Shown here: positions 43,283 to 52,891 of the stretch, in pieces
Layout of the letters: the number at the start of each line of letters is the position of its first letter
Position numbering within the stretch: the stretch's first letter is position 1
DNA from: JANXZS01 sp963797255
GTDB taxonomy: Bacteria; Acidobacteriota; Terriglobia; Terriglobales; Acidobacteriaceae
Length of the DNA: 64,000 bases
NCBI GenBank assembly: GCA_963797255.1
Contig: CAWCOV010000001.1
Span: 744,001-808,000, forward strand
Direction of reading: 5' to 3'
Notes under the pieces: model-generated
The model's database searches: none
Told to the model about the DNA's origin: nothing
What the model saw: only the letters and a program-made list of their open reading frames with translations
Translations under genes and position numbers: made by a program

Positions 43283-45793
43283 ATGCATACTCCCCTTCGC
43301 CCGTTGATATTGGCGTTTTCTGCTTTCATTCTCTCGTCATTAGCTATTACTGGATCCGGGCCTATAGAGGCCCAGAACCGACTCGCCCGTGCTCCTGTTT
43401 ACCCCGTGAGTGGCATTGTCGGCGACTTCAACGGAGACGGGCGAGCGGACTTGCTTTCAGTGGGCGCTGGCACACTGAAGCTGGCGGCGGGCACTACGTC
43501 CGGGAGCTTTGCGGCACCTACTTCACTGTTAGCGATTTCCGGTAGTCCCGTCGCGATCGCATCCGGAGACTTCAACGGAGACGGCAAACAGGACATAGTG
43601 CTGGCGATGAGCTCCACAATCAATGTTTATCTCGGGAACGGAAATGGCACATACCAGACTCCGAAGATCTCGAGTTATAGCGGGGGTGTGTCCCGTCTCG
43701 CAGTCGCACAAATCAACCGCGATACTCATCTGGATCTGGTTGCTGTGGTCAATGGTGCTCAATCTTCCGTCAACGTTCTTTTAGGCAACGGAAATGGGAC
43801 TTTTCAGACCGCCAGGAAGACGCCGCTGACGGACGAACTCCCCCTCGACTTTGCTTTAGGCGACGTCAACTTGGATGGAATCACCGACATTACAGTGTCA
43901 GATTTATTCCAGTTCCAGGAGCTACTTGGAAATGGCGATGGCACGTTCAGAGTGCGAAACAGCTTTCTGATTGATAGCTATGAGGGCTACGGGCATATGG
44001 TCATCACCGACTTCAACGGGGATGGCAAGCCAGATTTAGTGGTGAGCAACCTAAATACCTTTCTTCCCTATGGATACTGCGGCGATGTAGAGATAAGTTC
44101 GGTCACTGTCTTCCCGGGTTACGGCGATGGAGCGTTCAACCTCTCCGCTTCTGCCACCTACGATGCCGGAAACGGCGGTATCAAAATGATGCTGGCGGAT
44201 TTTACCGGGGACGGAAAGACAGATTTGGCGGTCTTGCACTCGCTCGGCGCTACAGTTGCGATTCTCCCTCGAACAAGTACGGGAATCGCGCATACCACCT
44301 CAGGCAGATACGCCGTTGCAGACACTTCTAGCGACCTTGGAGTGGGCGATGTGAACGGAGATGGCCGCAAAGACCTGCTCGTGTTCTCGAACCACGGTGT
44401 ACAAGTTTTCTTGAATCGTGGTGCTGACGTCTTCGCCGCACCATCTGCCATCGACGTTGGCCTTGAATCCCTTGAGCTTCTAACGTCGAATTTCAATCGC
44501 GATGGATTTTCTGACCTTGTAATACTCACTCCTGACAACTCTTTCGGATGCAAAGATGACGGTCCCGCTGGCGCAGCCTTTGTATCTCCTGGAAGTACTG
44601 GCGGACTTGCCAATTTCAACTTACGTTTTGCCCTGCAAGACATGGATGGGTTCTCCGGAACGCCGCCTTCCTCTTTGTCCCTTGGGGATTTCAACGGCGA
44701 TAAGAACGTTGATGTTGCCCTAAATGCAGCTGTCGGCTTCAACAACGGGGCAGCTCAGTTTCCTAATAGCTACCCTTACATGGACCCCCCGGCAGCTCTT
44801 TCTGCCTCGGGCCACACATCTGTCAACTACACGACGGCGGCTGGCGACTTTAATGGGGACGGAAAAGCAGACCTCGCCACGGTGGGGAACACAACACTTG
44901 AGACGCGGCGCGGCAACGGAAATGGCACATTCCAACCGCCAGTGACGTACAGCCTCGGCGGTACGGATGCCAATGCCGTTCTCATTAGGGATGTGAATGG
45001 CGACGGCAAGCCGGATATCATCAGCGCGAATTACGGGACCTCGACCGTGAGCGTTTTCCTGAGTAATGGCAACGGAACATTCAAACCGGCAAGCCAATTT
45101 TCAACAACAACGCACCCCGTCGTGTTAACTGCGGGCGACTTCAACAAGGACGGAAAGATCGACCTAGCTGTTGCAAGCGCAACCAAGGTCTCGATCCTGT
45201 TGGGCAACGGATCCGGCGGCTTTTCCCTTGCCCGCACCATTACGGGCGGCAAATCAATCCAAGGGATCGCAAGCGTCATCCTCCGAGGCAATGGAGTCGC
45301 TGATCTTGTGCTGGTTGACCGGACAGCGAATTCAGCGATCCTGCTCTATGGAAATGGCGACGGAACATTTGCAGCGCCTCTCTCTTTCGCTGTTGGATCA
45401 ACGCCGACCTCTGTCACTGTCGGAGATTTCAACAACGATGGAGCACTCGATGTCGCCGTGGCTCTTAGGTCTGCGTCCGCAATCCCTGTCCTTTACAACC
45501 AGGGCGGCACACGCGTGGTGTTAACGAGCAGCAACAAGGTTCCTAAGGTGGGGCAGTCCGTAACCTTCACAACTACGGTTGCTGCGAGCTTGCCCGGGAA
45601 CCCCGCGCCAACAGGTACGGTGGTTTTCAAGAACGGAAAAGCCACTATAGGAACGGTAACACTGAGCGGAGGGAAGGCCACGCTTTCCTATTCGGCACTT
45701 AGCAAGGGATCACATAGCATTACAGCCGTGTACTCGGGCAACACTAACTTCAATTCGCACACGTCAACGGCGGTGACGGAGTCGGTGCAGTAA
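43283..45793 (+). CDS. Secreted FG-GAP/VCBS repeat protein with C-terminal Ig-like domain
   Basis: This is an 836-residue exported protein. ATG 43283 is chosen (GGAGC 8 nt upstream; signal peptide LILAFSAFILSSLAITGSG follows); the upstream ATG at 43247 lacks a site. About ten FG-GAP/VCBS units with DFNGDGxxD calcium loops and LGNGNGTF turns fill residues ~40-740. The last ~90 residues form a bacterial Ig-like domain (GQSVTFTTTVAASLPGNPAP, then GSHSITAVYSGNTNF). Probably a large surface propeller for adhesion or glycan binding. It follows the fucose operon by 268 bp; any link is speculative. Confidence 0.88.
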   Translation: MHTPLRPLILAFSAFILSSLAITGSGPIEAQNRLARAPVYPVSGIVGDFNGDGRADLLSVGAGTLKLAAGTTSGSFAAPTSLLAISGSPVAIASGDFNGDGKQDIVLAMSSTINVYLGNGNGTYQTPKISSYSGGVSRLAVAQINRDTHLDLVAVVNGAQSSVNVLLGNGNGTFQTARKTPLTDELPLDFALGDVNLDGITDITVSDLFQFQELLGNGDGTFRVRNSFLIDSYEGYGHMVITDFNGDGKPDLVVSNLNTFLPYGYCGDVEISSVTVFPGYGDGAFNLSASATYDAGNGGIKMMLADFTGDGKTDLAVLHSLGATVAILPRTSTGIAHTTSGRYAVADTSSDLGVGDVNGDGRKDLLVFSNHGVQVFLNRGADVFAAPSAIDVGLESLELLTSNFNRDGFSDLVILTPDNSFGCKDDGPAGAAFVSPGSTGGLANFNLRFALQDMDGFSGTPPSSLSLGDFNGDKNVDVALNAAVGFNNGAAQFPNSYPYMDPPAALSASGHTSVNYTTAAGDFNGDGKADLATVGNTTLETRRGNGNGTFQPPVTYSLGGTDANAVLIRDVNGDGKPDIISANYGTSTVSVFLSNGNGTFKPASQFSTTTHPVVLTAGDFNKDGKIDLAVASATKVSILLGNGSGGFSLARTITGGKSIQGIASVILRGNGVADLVLVDRTANSAILLYGNGDGTFAAPLSFAVGSTPTSVTVGDFNNDGALDVAVALRSASAIPVLYNQGGTRVVLTSSNKVPKVGQSVTFTTTVAASLPGNPAPTGTVVFKNGKATIGTVTLSGGKATLSYSALSKGSHSITAVYSGNTNFNSHTSTAVTESVQ

Positions 45794-45828
45794 GTAAAGC
45801 CGGGGCAACGTTTTAAACGCAGGTCACA

Positions 45829-45864
45829 AGAGCGCCCTGCAGTCGGGCGCTCTAAGTTGTTTTT
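45829..45864 (+). terminator. Rho-independent terminator
   Basis: AGAGCGCCC (45829-45837) and GGGCGCTCT (45845-45853) form a 9-bp perfect stem with a 7-nt loop, followed by AAGTTGTTTTT. It lies 36 bp after the FG-GAP gene stop and is the best intrinsic terminator in the window. Confidence 0.85.
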
Positions 45865-46930
45865 CCGGCAGAGAGATTTGAATTTCGGTCGGTTGCTGTT
45901 GGGCAAAATTCTCTCCAGTCCACATGCCAATCCAAACTCGTGATCCTACACTTCATCTCATTGACAGCCGGGAGATGCCATAACAGCCAACCATCCGCGA
46001 CGAATTGGAGCAAGGGCGATTAGTTCGAATACTTTCGCTCAGAGATTTGGACCCATCCTCGCGTTCCTGCTTGGGATCACCGCCCTGGCAGTTGGTTTTC
46101 TCCTGATATTTGCAGACGATGGATTAGAGGGATCCGGCGCTCCGTTTGGGGGGTTGTTTCCCTCGCAGCGGCGGTTGGTTTAACAAGAAAGCGCAGAGCG
46201 AAGAACTTAAGGAATAGCTATCACCTGCCGCTCCTCCCGTTACTCCGATGACTTTCGAACGCCAAGCAAAAGTGACGCGTTGATGGTGTTGGGCTTTCGC
46301 CCTTGTGGTCATCTGTGTTGTTTGGGGACGTCATAAGTCGCTGGCGATGGCTAGATGCTGCCACCCTTTATGGCTTTAGCTGCCAATTGTGCAGGTCTGG
46401 ACAATGAAAGAATCTGTTAAACGTGCCAGATGGTACAGAACGTGCAATTTCTTTACTCCGGAGTTACTGACGGAAGGCCGGTCATCCACCAACTATCTCG
46501 CGTTCGACTTTTTCTGGTGCGCGAATGAGATGGTCGAACGTGAGGAAACTGTGGGGTTGGAGCCGTCCTCCGTACAGCGATGAGGTGGACGAGGTCGCGC
46601 CACGGCCGCCTTCCGAGCGTGAGTCTGGATGGATCCACGACATCACACGGATATAGTTGCGCTTGAAATTCTTGACACCAATGGAAACGTGATTGCAACC
46701 GGCTGCGGCACGACCGCCGCGAGTCGCATGGAATGAGTGGGTGGAAGATTGGTCAGAGTGAAGTCCCAATGAGAGTCAATAAAGGGGCGACGTGGCTCGC
46801 CTCTTTTTTGTTTCCACCAAGAGGATAAATTAGGCTCAATCGTGTGGAAAGCGTCTGCAATCCCGAATGGATCCTGCTTAAGGGTCACCGTGTCCCGTAG
46901 TTCTGTTCCCGGCTGGCGAGTACAGATGGG
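45865..46930. other. Gene-poor stretch before IS element
   Basis: No convincing gene. Near 46035-46185 a plus-strand frame encodes a hydrophobic stretch (FGPILAFLLGITALAVGFLL) that may be a remnant of a small membrane protein, but no start site fits. Frames at 46389-46770 lack motifs. The segment ends at the left inverted repeat of the IS110-family element. Confidence 0.5.
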
Positions 46931-47014
46931 ATGAGAAGTCCGGCCTCCAGCGGGATGCGTTAAGCTCCCAAGTTATCGACGCGCTCGAAGCGCAGGAGAT
47001 AAAGGAGGCCGGCT

Positions 47015-48118
47015 ATGAAGAAGCATACCGCTATGGCGGTGGGTCTGACACTCAACAGGAAGTGCGAACGGCTAACCATCGGTCTGGATCTGGGCGACAG
47101 GTCGAGTTGCTATTGCATGCTGGATGAGGCTGGTGATGTCTTGTTGGAACAGAAGTTGAGCACGACGCCGAAGGCTATGAGAGATGTTTTCGGAGCACTG
47201 CCCAAGTGCCGTATCGCAGTCGAGACTGGCACGCATTCACCCTGGATAAGCCGGCTGCTCACGGAACTTGGTCATGAGGCTATCGTGGCACACGCGCGTA
47301 ACGTGCGATTGATCGGGGAGAGTAAACGCAAGGATGATCGTCTCGATGCTTTTACGCTCGCGCGGCTTGTGCGTATCGATCCGCAGCTTTTGTGCCCTGT
47401 TAAGCATCGAAGCGCCGAGGCACAAGCGGACCTGATTGTGATCCGGGCCCGAGCGGCGCTAGTCCGTAACCGAACAACGTTGGTCAACGCAGCTCGCGGC
47501 CTAACTAAGTCCTATGGAGAGAGGCTTGGCAGAGGTAATGCACGCAGCATGAAGCCGAAGGCTGCCCAAGATTTGAGTCCGGAGCTGAAGAACGCGCTGG
47601 GGCCGCTGATGAGGGAGATCGAGTCGGTCAGCGAACGCATTCGCGACTACGATGAGTTGCTCGAGTCCATGTCCCAGAACAAGTATCCAGAGGCTGAACG
47701 ACTGAAGCAGATTAAGGGAGTGGGAACCCTGATCGCACTCACGTACATGTTGACGTTGGAAGATCCAAGTCGTTTCCGCAAAAGCCGAGATGCAGCCTGT
47801 TACGTGGGCCTTCAGCCTGGGAGGCGGAACTCGGGTCAGAGCGAGCCGCAGATGCACATCAGCAAAGAGGGCGATCCGTACCTGCGAGCATTGCTGGTGC
47901 AAGCCGCTCATCACATCCTGGGGCCATGGGGAGTCGACAGCGACCTGCGCCGGTGGGGGATGAAGTTGGCTGAGCACGGAGGCAAGCGTGGGAAGAAACG
48001 GGCAACTATTGCGGTTGCGCGTAAACTGGCCGTTCTGCTCCATCGGCTCTGGGTGAGCGGCGATGTCTACGTGCCGCTCCGGCAGATCGGTTACGCAGCA
48101 GTACCCACGGTTGCTTAG
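47015..48118 (+). CDS. IS110-family transposase (DEDD recombinase), copy A
   Basis: This is a 367-residue recombinase. The N-terminal RuvC-like DEDD domain has GLDLGDRSSC with the first Asp, AVETGTHS with the Glu, and KDDRLDAFTLARL with later Asps. The C-terminal Tnp domain has LKQIKGVGTLIALTYML and GLQPGRRNSGQSE with the presumed nucleophile Ser. IS110 recombinases use an RNA guide from the element's non-coding end to choose target and donor DNA (known for the family). AAGGAGG lies upstream of ATG 47015. The frame is intact. Confidence 0.95.
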   Translation: MKKHTAMAVGLTLNRKCERLTIGLDLGDRSSCYCMLDEAGDVLLEQKLSTTPKAMRDVFGALPKCRIAVETGTHSPWISRLLTELGHEAIVAHARNVRLIGESKRKDDRLDAFTLARLVRIDPQLLCPVKHRSAEAQADLIVIRARAALVRNRTTLVNAARGLTKSYGERLGRGNARSMKPKAAQDLSPELKNALGPLMREIESVSERIRDYDELLESMSQNKYPEAERLKQIKGVGTLIALTYMLTLEDPSRFRKSRDAACYVGLQPGRRNSGQSEPQMHISKEGDPYLRALLVQAAHHILGPWGVDSDLRRWGMKLAEHGGKRGKKRATIAVARKLAVLLHRLWVSGDVYVPLRQIGYAAVPTVA

Positions 48119-48389
48119 TTCAGCCAGATGTAAGGAGGATTATCGTTGGAAGCCGAGTTCCGGTGACTGCGTCATTGGCCTGGGCCGCCTTCCATCCTTC
48201 CGATGGAAGGAGAGGTCGCACTAACAGATGGCAGCACCGACTGAATCGAGAATACCCAACTTGCACCGAGCAATGAATGCTCACATCAGAGTGCGGATGG
48301 AAGGGTGGCGACAGAAATACTCGGCAGACGAAAGCTCGCGAAAGGAAAACATGGATATGAACTTACCCAACCACAAATGCCTTGACATC
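48119..48389 (+). ncRNA. Candidate bridge-RNA region of IS element A
   Basis: The 271-nt 3' non-coding end between transposase stop and right inverted repeat is where IS1111-type elements carry their bridge RNA. A clear hairpin, CCTTCCAT (48188-48195) with ATGGAAGG (48203-48210), lies inside it. The boundaries of the RNA cannot be read by eye; the span given is the available space. Confidence 0.4.
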
Positions 48390-48616
48390 GGCCGGACTTC
48401 TCATGGAAGGCCAATGCACTCATCCAGCCCCGCTTGTCCAAATGGAAAGATCGGCAGAACGTTGCATGGAGTTTCCCTCGTTTTCGTTATCCTTGAACTT
48501 CAGGTACCAGAGGGTCTGAAATCCGCCTGAAGTAATGGGCGTTTCGTGAGATCTCTTCCGGACAGCATACTTTTGCTCTTTGCCGAAGACTCCAACAATG
48601 GCCTAGATTGCTAAGC

Positions 48617-49918
48617 ATGGCTTTTAACGATCGTCGCTCATTCCTGAAGATGGCAGCCCTTGCCGGCGCATTTTCCTCGAACAGCCTGTTCCATCAGGCC
48701 CATGCCGCTGACTTGCATGCGGCAGCTGGCTCAGTGAGCCACCTCGACGAAGGAGCGGTGGCTCAGAACGAGGACTTCTGGAGCGTAATTCAGCGGGCCT
48801 ACTCGGTTAGTCCTCAGATCATCAACCTCAATAACGGCGGAGTTTCTCCCGCGCCCATCGTCGTGCAGCAGGCTGTAGAACGCTACAACCAGCTGTCGAA
48901 CGAGGGTCCGTCGTATTTCATGTGGCAGATCCTTGATCAGGGCCGCGAACCGTTGCGGCAGAAACTCGCCCACTTGGCGGGCACATCGGCTGATGAGATT
49001 GCGATCAACCGCAACGCGACCGAAGCTCTAAATACGATCATTTTCGGTCTCCCCCTCAAGGCCGGAGACCAAGTAGTTGGATCCATGCAGGACTATCCCA
49101 ACATGATGAGTGCGTACCGGCAGAGGGCGGAACGCGATGGCATCGTCTACAAACAAATCAATTTTGACTTCCCGATCGAGAACAACGACGCGATTGTGAA
49201 GGCTTACGAGCAGGCCATCACTCCGCAGACGAAGCTGGTGCATGTGACGCACATGGTGAACTGGGTAGGCCAGCTTATGCCGGTCCGTCAGATCGCCGAC
49301 ATGGCGCATGCCCATGGCATTGAAGTGATTGTCGATGGCGCCCACTCCTTCGGACTGCTGGATTTCAAGATTCCAGACCTGGACTGCGATTACTTCGGGA
49401 CCAGCCTGCACAAGTTTCTGTCAGCGCCGATAGGGTCCGGCATGATGTGGGTCAAAGGGGATAAGATCGAAAAGCTCTGGCCGCTTACCTGCGCCGGGAG
49501 CCCTCACAGCAGCGACATTCGCAAGTTTGAAGTGCTTGGGACGCGCAGTTTTCCCATCGAACAAGGCGTTGGGGAAGCGATCAACTTTCACGAGGCCATC
49601 GGCGCCAGGCGCAAGCAGGAGCGCATCTTTTATTTGAAGAATTATTGGGCGACACGTGTGCGCGAGACCGCAGGCGTGAAGCTGCATACGTCGCTCGATC
49701 CGAGATTCTCTTGTGCGATCTGCGGGGTCAGCATCGATGGCATGACCCCGAACGCATTGATGACGAATCTGTTCGACCGCTACAAGATCCACACGGTCGG
49801 AATCGACTATGAAAATATTCACTGCGTTCGCGTCACCCCGCATGTCTACACAACCGTCGCGGACCTCGATAAGTTCGTGGTTGCAATGGGGGAAATTGCA
49901 GCAAGTAAGAAGGCTTAG
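48617..49918 (+). CDS. Tat-exported class V aminotransferase-like PLP enzyme
   Basis: This is a 433-residue protein. ATG 48617 is chosen; the frame could begin at TTG 48608. A twin-arginine leader (NDRRSFLKMAALAGAF) and cleavage near QAHAAD imply export. The body is a fold-type I aminotransferase of the class V group (isopenicillin-N-epimerase-like): INRNATEALNTIIFGLPL, IVDGAHSFG with the Asp that holds the PLP ring nitrogen, and TSLHKFLSAPIGSG with the Schiff-base Lys. Family members act as epimerases, desulfurases or aminotransferases; the substrate here is unknown. It stands alone and has its own terminator. Confidence 0.88.
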   Translation: MAFNDRRSFLKMAALAGAFSSNSLFHQAHAADLHAAAGSVSHLDEGAVAQNEDFWSVIQRAYSVSPQIINLNNGGVSPAPIVVQQAVERYNQLSNEGPSYFMWQILDQGREPLRQKLAHLAGTSADEIAINRNATEALNTIIFGLPLKAGDQVVGSMQDYPNMMSAYRQRAERDGIVYKQINFDFPIENNDAIVKAYEQAITPQTKLVHVTHMVNWVGQLMPVRQIADMAHAHGIEVIVDGAHSFGLLDFKIPDLDCDYFGTSLHKFLSAPIGSGMMWVKGDKIEKLWPLTCAGSPHSSDIRKFEVLGTRSFPIEQGVGEAINFHEAIGARRKQERIFYLKNYWATRVRETAGVKLHTSLDPRFSCAICGVSIDGMTPNALMTNLFDRYKIHTVGIDYENIHCVRVTPHVYTTVADLDKFVVAMGEIAASKKA

Positions 49919-49920
49919 GC

Positions 49921-49949
49921 AGGAACGCCTCCGATTGAGGCGTGTTCCT
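49921..49949 (+). terminator. Terminator-like hairpin
   Basis: AGGAACGCCTC (49921-49931) pairs with GAGGCG-GT-TTCCT (49937-49949, a two-base bulge), followed by TGTCTT. It lies right after the aminotransferase stop. Confidence 0.55.
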
Positions 49950-50162
49950 TGTCTTCGGTAGTCTTCTGTGATTTGGAGGTCAGCACAGCAGCGGTCAATT
50001 GTGAATGAGGGAGAACGGTGATTTCGAAGGGGTCAACGCGAGCCTGAATCCTGAAGGAACAACGAAGATGGATGCGGAGTCCCGGTCTAGTTCACGTAGC
50101 CCCTAGGACGACCGTACGTCGTTCTCGGGGGAGAGGGAATTTCTCCATGAGTGCATCGGCGA

Positions 50163-51095
50163 TTATTCGTAAATCGACATTGTGCGCGGCGCTACGCTGG
50201 CGGCGCGGCGGTCAGGAACCGCCGGTTCCGCGGCGCGCCGAGCTTCAACGGATCGCAGATCGCGCCATGAGTACCAGGCCATGAGGCCAATGGGGAGCAG
50301 CGGCGCACATCCGAACTCACCGACGAACCAGGCGGTGTGGGCCTTGGGCGCGGTGATATGGTCGAAGAAATTCTGAATGACCGCATTGTGGGTGGCGTGC
50401 ATAAGTGCACTGGGCCACACGCTACCCGATTTCAAGCGAAGCCACCCCATAACGATCGCGGAGAGCATCACCATGGCCGTGATGCACGCGACCTGGTAGA
50501 TCTTCGGCGTGCCGCCGTCAGCGCCGTAGCCATGCCACAGGATAGCGGGCATGTGCCAAAGCGCCCAGACCACGCCGCTGAACACGCAGGCGCCGCGTGC
50601 TCCGACCCAGCCGGCGAGTTCGGGCACGAGAAATCCGCGCCATCCGATTTCCTCGCCGAGGGCGGTAATCATGGATGGAGGGAGCATGAGGACTGAGATG
50701 TAGCCGAAGGCAGCGACAATGATCTCCCACGCCGGTTTGCCCGGCATACCGATGGTCATGCCTCCATTCACAATGAAGGATTCTTTTGGCACGCCACCAA
50801 GTCCGGTAATCCAGACAAGGCCATATGCAACGAATCCAAATGCAATCGGCAACAGCCATCCGATTCCCAGCCATTTCGGCTTGGTTGTCCATCCGATGGC
50901 CTTGAGGGAGCGCCTGGTGACCAGGCTGGTGATGATGGCGGCCAGCCCGGGGCACCACATGTAAACCAGGCTTCCTGCGCGTCCGAAGAAGCCGCGCGAG
51001 TCAACGATTGTGGCGATTGCACTGAGGATTGCGACGACGACGAGGAAGACTACAACTCGGTTCTTTGGTGCGCGGATACCAGGGTTCTGTCCCAT
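50163..51095 (-). CDS. CPBP-family (CAAX-like) intramembrane metalloprotease
   Basis: This 310-residue membrane protein has about eight hydrophobic helices. The active-site motif EEIGWRG is present (ITALGEEIGWRGFLVPELAG), with the second motif in ALWHMPAILWHG and the third histidine region in SALMHATHNAVIQNFF; the Glu-Glu and His residues bind zinc. The C-terminus is basic and disordered (RRAAEPAVPDRRAAS). Such proteases cut membrane peptides or act in bacteriocin immunity; no bacteriocin gene is seen nearby. It is oriented away from the aminotransferase, alone on the minus strand. Confidence 0.9.
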   Translation of the reverse strand: MGQNPGIRAPKNRVVVFLVVVAILSAIATIVDSRGFFGRAGSLVYMWCPGLAAIITSLVTRRSLKAIGWTTKPKWLGIGWLLPIAFGFVAYGLVWITGLGGVPKESFIVNGGMTIGMPGKPAWEIIVAAFGYISVLMLPPSMITALGEEIGWRGFLVPELAGWVGARGACVFSGVVWALWHMPAILWHGYGADGGTPKIYQVACITAMVMLSAIVMGWLRLKSGSVWPSALMHATHNAVIQNFFDHITAPKAHTAWFVGEFGCAPLLPIGLMAWYSWRDLRSVEARRAAEPAVPDRRAASVAPRTMSIYE

Positions 51096-51199
51096 GCCCG
51101 ACCTCCATCCGGCAAAGAGTATGCGATCAATACGGCGCAGGGGTGAGAAAGGTTCCCTGCGCGGATACGCGATGTTGTTGATCGAAGTGAAAGCGTCGA

Positions 51200-51889
51200 T
51201 TATCGGTGTGTTCGCGCGGAATTACTTCGCGAGCAGCCAGGCTGCGACGTAGGCGTTGCGCGGAGAAATGCGCCGTGCCCGCCTGCCACGTCGGCAATCT
51301 TCTTGAAAACTCCAAAGTTGTAAGCTTCAAGAAACGCCGGGGCGCACATCTCGCTGACGCTGGTCATCGCGTTGTTGAAGACGGCGGCCTCGTCGGCATT
51401 TTCCTCACGGCAGACCCACTTGAAGAATTGTTCGCCGTGGATGGAATCGAACGTCGTTGTGCCCGTCTTCACGCTATGTAGCAATTCACCATAAACAGAA
51501 AAGTGCAACGGATCGGTGAGCCACTCGACGGCCGCTGCAAGCGATCCAAGAGTGTCGCTCCGCAGCAACTCGCCTGCGGGAGTCAGGCCGAATCTGCACG
51601 CGCCATTGCTGTTAATGATCTGCGCCATTTCAAGCACCCGCAGCACACGAAACAGATAGTCCGCGTTCGTATTCGTCCGCTCTGCAAGAGCGCTGACGTC
51701 TTCCGCGCCGCTGCCGATCAAATCGGCAAGACGCAGTTTGGCCGCCACGCCAAGGCAGGCCGATACAATGAAGCCGAGGCCGGCCTGAAGCACAATCTCC
51801 TGCGGATTGGGCGCGGTCTTCCGCTCATGCAAATGACTATTTGCGGACAGCGCAGTGTCGATCGTCTTTGGTGTAGGCACTGAAGACAT
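51200..51889 (-). pseudogene. SAM-dependent O-methyltransferase, truncated at the SAM motif
   Basis: ATG 51889 is chosen (GAGGAG 9 nt upstream). The N-terminal dimerization/winged-helix domain is intact (ISACLGVAAKLRLADLIGSG, TNADYLFRVLRVLEMAQI), as in plant-type O-methyltransferases. The SAM motif I begins (IADVAGGHGAFL), but after it the frame gives a basic, non-homologous tail and stops at 229 residues, against about 340 in the family. The catalytic half is missing, so it should be inactive. A deletion joined to the CPBP gene side is the likely cause. Confidence 0.7.
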
Positions 51890-52204
51890 GAAAGCTCTCC
51901 TCATCGGATGGGTTGAAATCACTGTTAGTCGGGAGAAGACCCCGAAATTGGCTCAATTTGGAATTGGTTAGGATCCGGTTGTGGTTTTATCCGTCGCACA
52001 GCTTGCTGTCAACCGACGTTTCTAAGGAAGGCGCCTAGAATGGCAATCGTCAGTTCATCTTTTCATCGTGCGTGAAAATCAATCCAGTTCAAGACGGGCA
52101 ATTGACCGCGCCCCGAGTGAAAATCGAACGAGAATCTGTCCCCGCGATCCCTGCGACTGGTACTAAAAAGCATCCATGCCAACGCTTAGCCAGTACCATT
52201 GACA

Positions 52205-52662
52205 GTGAACTTAGGAAAGCATAAGAGGAATTGCTCCGTCTGTTCGCACCAGGATTCCGAAGAAATCGAGCGTGCATGTCGTTGGCGAAGTCCGGCTGCC
52301 ATTGCTGAGGAATTTGGATTCCGGATCGAGCGAGCATTTACCGTCACCGCGCACGCTTAAGGTCTATTCCAGAAACGTCAGAAGAACGTCCGAGCGGCCC
52401 TAGATCGCATTATCGAGAAGGCCGGGAGATGGATGTGACTGCATCCGCCGTGGTCGCTACAATCCAAGCGTACGCAAAGATCAATTCCGCTGGTGAAGGG
52501 ATCGACCGGACAGAATCCGTCTCCCTGAATCAGCTTTTCGATAGAATGAGCACTCAGGAGTTAGAAGTGTATGCGCAATCGGGCGCGTTGCCGGAGTGGT
52601 TCAAGGCGGGTTCCAATTCCACTCTTTCCCTGATTGCCGACCCCAGGCAAAGCGATAACTAA
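52205..52662 (+). pseudogene. Decayed conserved small protein (CxxC, then helical domain)
   Basis: Segments of one protein occur in alternating frames: KHKRNCSVCSHQDSEEIERA with PAAIAEEFGF (from GTG 52205), then DRASIYRH (52324 on), then GLFQKRQKNVRAALDRIIEK, then MDVTASAVVATIQAYAK to LPEWF (52429-52662, intact). At least three frameshifts and one stop separate them. The joined product (about 150 residues) resembles a conserved hypothetical of phage/mobile context known from other bacterial genomes (from memory). The CxxC at the start could bind zinc. Confidence 0.6.
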
Positions 52663-52684
52663 AGCGAAGTGTAAGAAAGGAACT

Positions 52685-52891
52685 GTGCGGACACTCCATG
52701 GTTACGACTTCGGAAAGCATCTTCTCGCACTTTCCGACTCTGCGCGCGAACGGGTGTGGATAATCTCCCCTTATATCGGAAAGTGGCCAGCCGTAGATCG
52801 GCTCAATAGAGCCGGAAGGGGTCAGTGGTCTTCGGGTTTTAGGCCCGGAGTTTTTGACCGGCCAGCTGAATTCGGGAGACCTGCGGAATGA
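52685..52891 (+). CDS. Uncertain short ORF before the MCE operon
   Basis: A frame starting at GTG 52685 encodes RTLHGYDFGKHLLALSDSAR and VWIISPYIGKWPAVDRL, which recalls the N-terminal end of phospholipase-D-like proteins. It then runs into a low-complexity tail and stops at 52891, overlapping the ATG of the permease gene. It is probably a truncated remnant at the junction where the MCE operon begins. Confidence 0.3.
   Translation: MRTLHGYDFGKHLLALSDSARERVWIISPYIGKWPAVDRLNRAGRGQWSSGFRPGVFDRPAEFGRPAE

Larger units (their letters stand above)
46931..48404 (+). mobile_element. IS110-family (IS1111-type) insertion sequence, copy A
   Basis: A 15-bp perfect inverted repeat, ATGAGAAGTCCGGCC (46931-46945) and its complement (48390-48404), brackets one transposase gene. 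The 5' non-coding end is 69 nt and the 3' end 271 nt. Inverted repeats plus a long 3' non-coding end are marks of the IS1111 branch of IS110 elements. No target duplication is visible, as expected for this family. Confidence 0.8.

Noticed and set aside
46389..46583. 64-codon plus-strand frame
   Set aside because: No homology motif recognised and it conflicts with equally long frames on the other strand.
48228..48530. 100-codon plus-strand frame
   Set aside because: It crosses the right inverted repeat of IS element A and lies in the presumed bridge-RNA region; no protein-like features.
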